A stretch of DNA of 5,390 bases, taken from a bacterium (GTDB lineage Bacteria > Chloroflexota > Dormibacteria > UBA8260 > Bog-877). Below, piece after piece: positions 4,476 through 5,390 of the stretch. The position numbers were made by a program, and so were the translations under genes. The notes below the pieces were generated by a model. It searched no databases. It saw only the letters and a list, made by a program, of their open reading frames with translations, and was not told the DNA's origin. The stretch lies in the NCBI GenBank assembly GCA_021791345.1, contig JAJYWT010000019.1, positions 1 to 5,390 of the forward strand, read 5' to 3'. The stretch's first letter is position 1, and each line of letters starts with the position of its first letter.

Positions 4476-5390
4476 TCAGACATCCTTCCAGCCGGAACGG
4501 ATGATGGCCATCCTGGTCACCGTCAGCTCTTCCGCCGCAAAGCGCGGCCCCTCTCTGCCCATGCCGGAGTCCTTGACGCCACCGTAGGGCATGTTGTCGG
4601 CACGGAACCCGGGCACCTCGTTGATCACGACTCCTCCCACCTCCAGGGTCTGCAGCGCCTGCAGCGTGGTCTCCAAGGAGGCGGTGAAGACCGCCGCGTG
4701 CAGGCCGTAGTGCGAGCGGTTGACGCGGGCGAACGCGTCCTGCTGGTCAGCCGCCCGTTGCAGGCAGACCACCGGCCCGAACACCTCCTCGTCCCAGATG
4801 GCGGTCCCCTCCGGCACGTCGGCGAGCACCGTCGGCTCGACCATGGCGCCGGTCGCTCTTCCTCCCGTCACCAGACGGGCCCCGGCAGAGACCGCCTGGC
4901 CGACCCAGTCCCCCACCCGACGCCCGGCATCCGGGTTGATCAGTGGCGCGACCCTGGTGGTCTCCAGGCGGGGATCGCCCACCACCGCCTCCCCGATCCG
5001 TCCCGCGAGCAGGCGTTCAAGACGGTCCGCGACGCCAGCCACCACGATCACGCGCTGCACCGAGATGCAGGCCTGGCCGGACGCGTAGTAGCCACCCCGC
5101 AGCACCGCGTCGGCGGCGCGGTCGAGGTCGGCGTCCGCGCACACCACCATGGCGGAGTTCGAGCCCAGCTCGAGCAGCGTCTTGGTGGGCGCCGCGTCGC
5201 GGGCGATCTGGTGGCCGACCGCGGCGGATCCGGTGAAGGAGACCGCCCCGATGCGGGGATCCGTGGTCAGCGTCCTGCCCACCTCCGCATCCCCGGTCAC
5301 CAGCTGGACCCCGGCCGCGGGCGCACCGTGCTCGAGCAGCGCCTCGCGCACCAGGTGGATCAGCCAAAGGGTTGCGAGCGGCGTCTGCGG
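4476..5390 (-). CDS. Aldehyde dehydrogenase family protein, C-terminal part (5' end outside window)
   Basis: This is an NAD(P)-dependent aldehyde dehydrogenase that oxidises an aldehyde to the acid through a cysteine thioester. The window holds the last 304 residues. The frame is open to the right edge, where it begins PQTPLATL as expected after the cofactor-binding KP motif, so about 170 N-terminal residues are missing. Numbering from the edge, the landmarks are SFTGSAAVG (51-59), LLELGSNS (72-79; E74 is the general base), SGQACISVQRV (104-114; C108 is the nucleophile), EEVFGPVV (201-208), NRSHYGLHAAVFT (224-236) and MPYGGVKDSGMGREG (267-281). The ELGSN and GQxCISVQR forms recall the lactaldehyde/non-phosphorylating glyceraldehyde-3-phosphate dehydrogenase side of the family; that is a hint, not an assignment. 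It is the most upstream visible gene of the operon, and the promoter must lie beyond the right edge. Its stop overlaps the SDR ribosome-binding region. Confidence 0.94.
   Translation of the reverse strand, partial: PQTPLATLWLIHLVREALLEHGAPAAGVQLVTGDAEVGRTLTTDPRIGAVSFTGSAAVGHQIARDAAPTKTLLELGSNSAMVVCADADLDRAADAVLRGGYYASGQACISVQRVIVVAGVADRLERLLAGRIGEAVVGDPRLETTRVAPLINPDAGRRVGDWVGQAVSAGARLVTGGRATGAMVEPTVLADVPEGTAIWDEEVFGPVVCLQRAADQQDAFARVNRSHYGLHAAVFTASLETTLQALQTLEVGGVVINEVPGFRADNMPYGGVKDSGMGREGPRFAAEELTVTRMAIIRSGWKDV
4484..4489 (-). promoter_or_regulatory. Ribosome binding site deciding the SDR start
   Basis: On the minus strand the sequence reads GGAAGG, then ATGTCTGAC, then ATG. The purine-rich block sits right against the first ATG (4483) but nine bases from the second (4474). 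The second is therefore favoured. The site lies inside the last codons of the aldehyde dehydrogenase gene. Confidence 0.6.

Larger units (their letters stand above)
2224..5390 (-). other. Four-gene operon: ALDH, SDR, histidine phosphatase, MBL hydrolase
   Basis: All four genes lie on the minus strand with no room for internal promoters. ALDH to SDR has one base between stop and start (TGA-C-ATG). SDR to phosphatase and phosphatase to MBL are both ATGA overlaps. Shine-Dalgarno quality falls along the operon: clear for SDR, weak for the phosphatase, absent for MBL. This is consistent with coupled translation and falling expression. No terminator is visible after the MBL stop, where the transcript would run into the 3' end of the convergent glycohydrolase gene. 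Confidence 0.85.

Noticed and set aside
5167..5175. ELGSN in place of ELGGN in the aldehyde dehydrogenase
   Set aside because: I recall this Gly-to-Ser form in several ALDH subgroups. The catalytic Glu and Cys are intact, so it is not a sign of inactivation.
1..5390. CRISPR array, tRNA or rRNA gene, or a complete known toxin-antitoxin or defence cassette
   Set aside because: I see no regularly spaced repeats and no tRNA- or rRNA-like segments. The glycohydrolase has no ADP-ribosyltransferase partner in the window.

Overview
This 5.4 kb window is GC-rich bacterial chromosome, with G/C strongly favoured at third codon positions. It would suit an actinomycete or a high-GC member of Chloroflexota/Dormibacterota. 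I cannot fix the taxon from the sequence alone.

Layout from left to right. (1) Positions 3-224 (+) encode the last 73 residues of an IS1634-type (IS4 superfamily) transposase, so the window opens at the right end of an insertion sequence. About 200 bp without a gene follow; they should contain the IS terminus and one GC-rich hairpin. (2) Positions 426-854 (-) encode a 142-residue protein I do not recognise, with a very strong Shine-Dalgarno site. (3) A divergent intergenic region of about 255 bp (855-1109) carries three consecutive stem-loops close to the next gene. (4) Positions 1110-2201 (+) encode a complete ADP-ribosylglycohydrolase of the DraG/ARH family with its metal-binding motifs intact. 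(5) Positions 2224-5390 (-) hold a tightly packed four-gene operon that enters from the right edge. Its order of transcription is aldehyde dehydrogenase (partial), SDR dehydrogenase, histidine phosphatase and MBL-fold hydrolase. Two junctions are 4-bp ATGA stop/start overlaps and one has a single base between stop and start, so the genes are probably translated as a coupled unit.

Working model (inference). The right-hand operon is a small catabolic or detoxification module: the SDR and the ALDH would oxidise an alcohol or sugar and then an aldehyde. The histidine phosphatase and the MBL hydrolase would remove phosphate from, or hydrolyse, a related metabolite or nucleotide. The ADP-ribosylglycohydrolase is separate; it converges on the operon with only 22 bp between stop codons. 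Its only divergent partner is the unknown 142-residue protein. I see no CRISPR array, tRNA, rRNA, or complete known defence or toxin-antitoxin system. The least explained parts are the unknown protein and the structured leader of the ADP-ribosylglycohydrolase gene.
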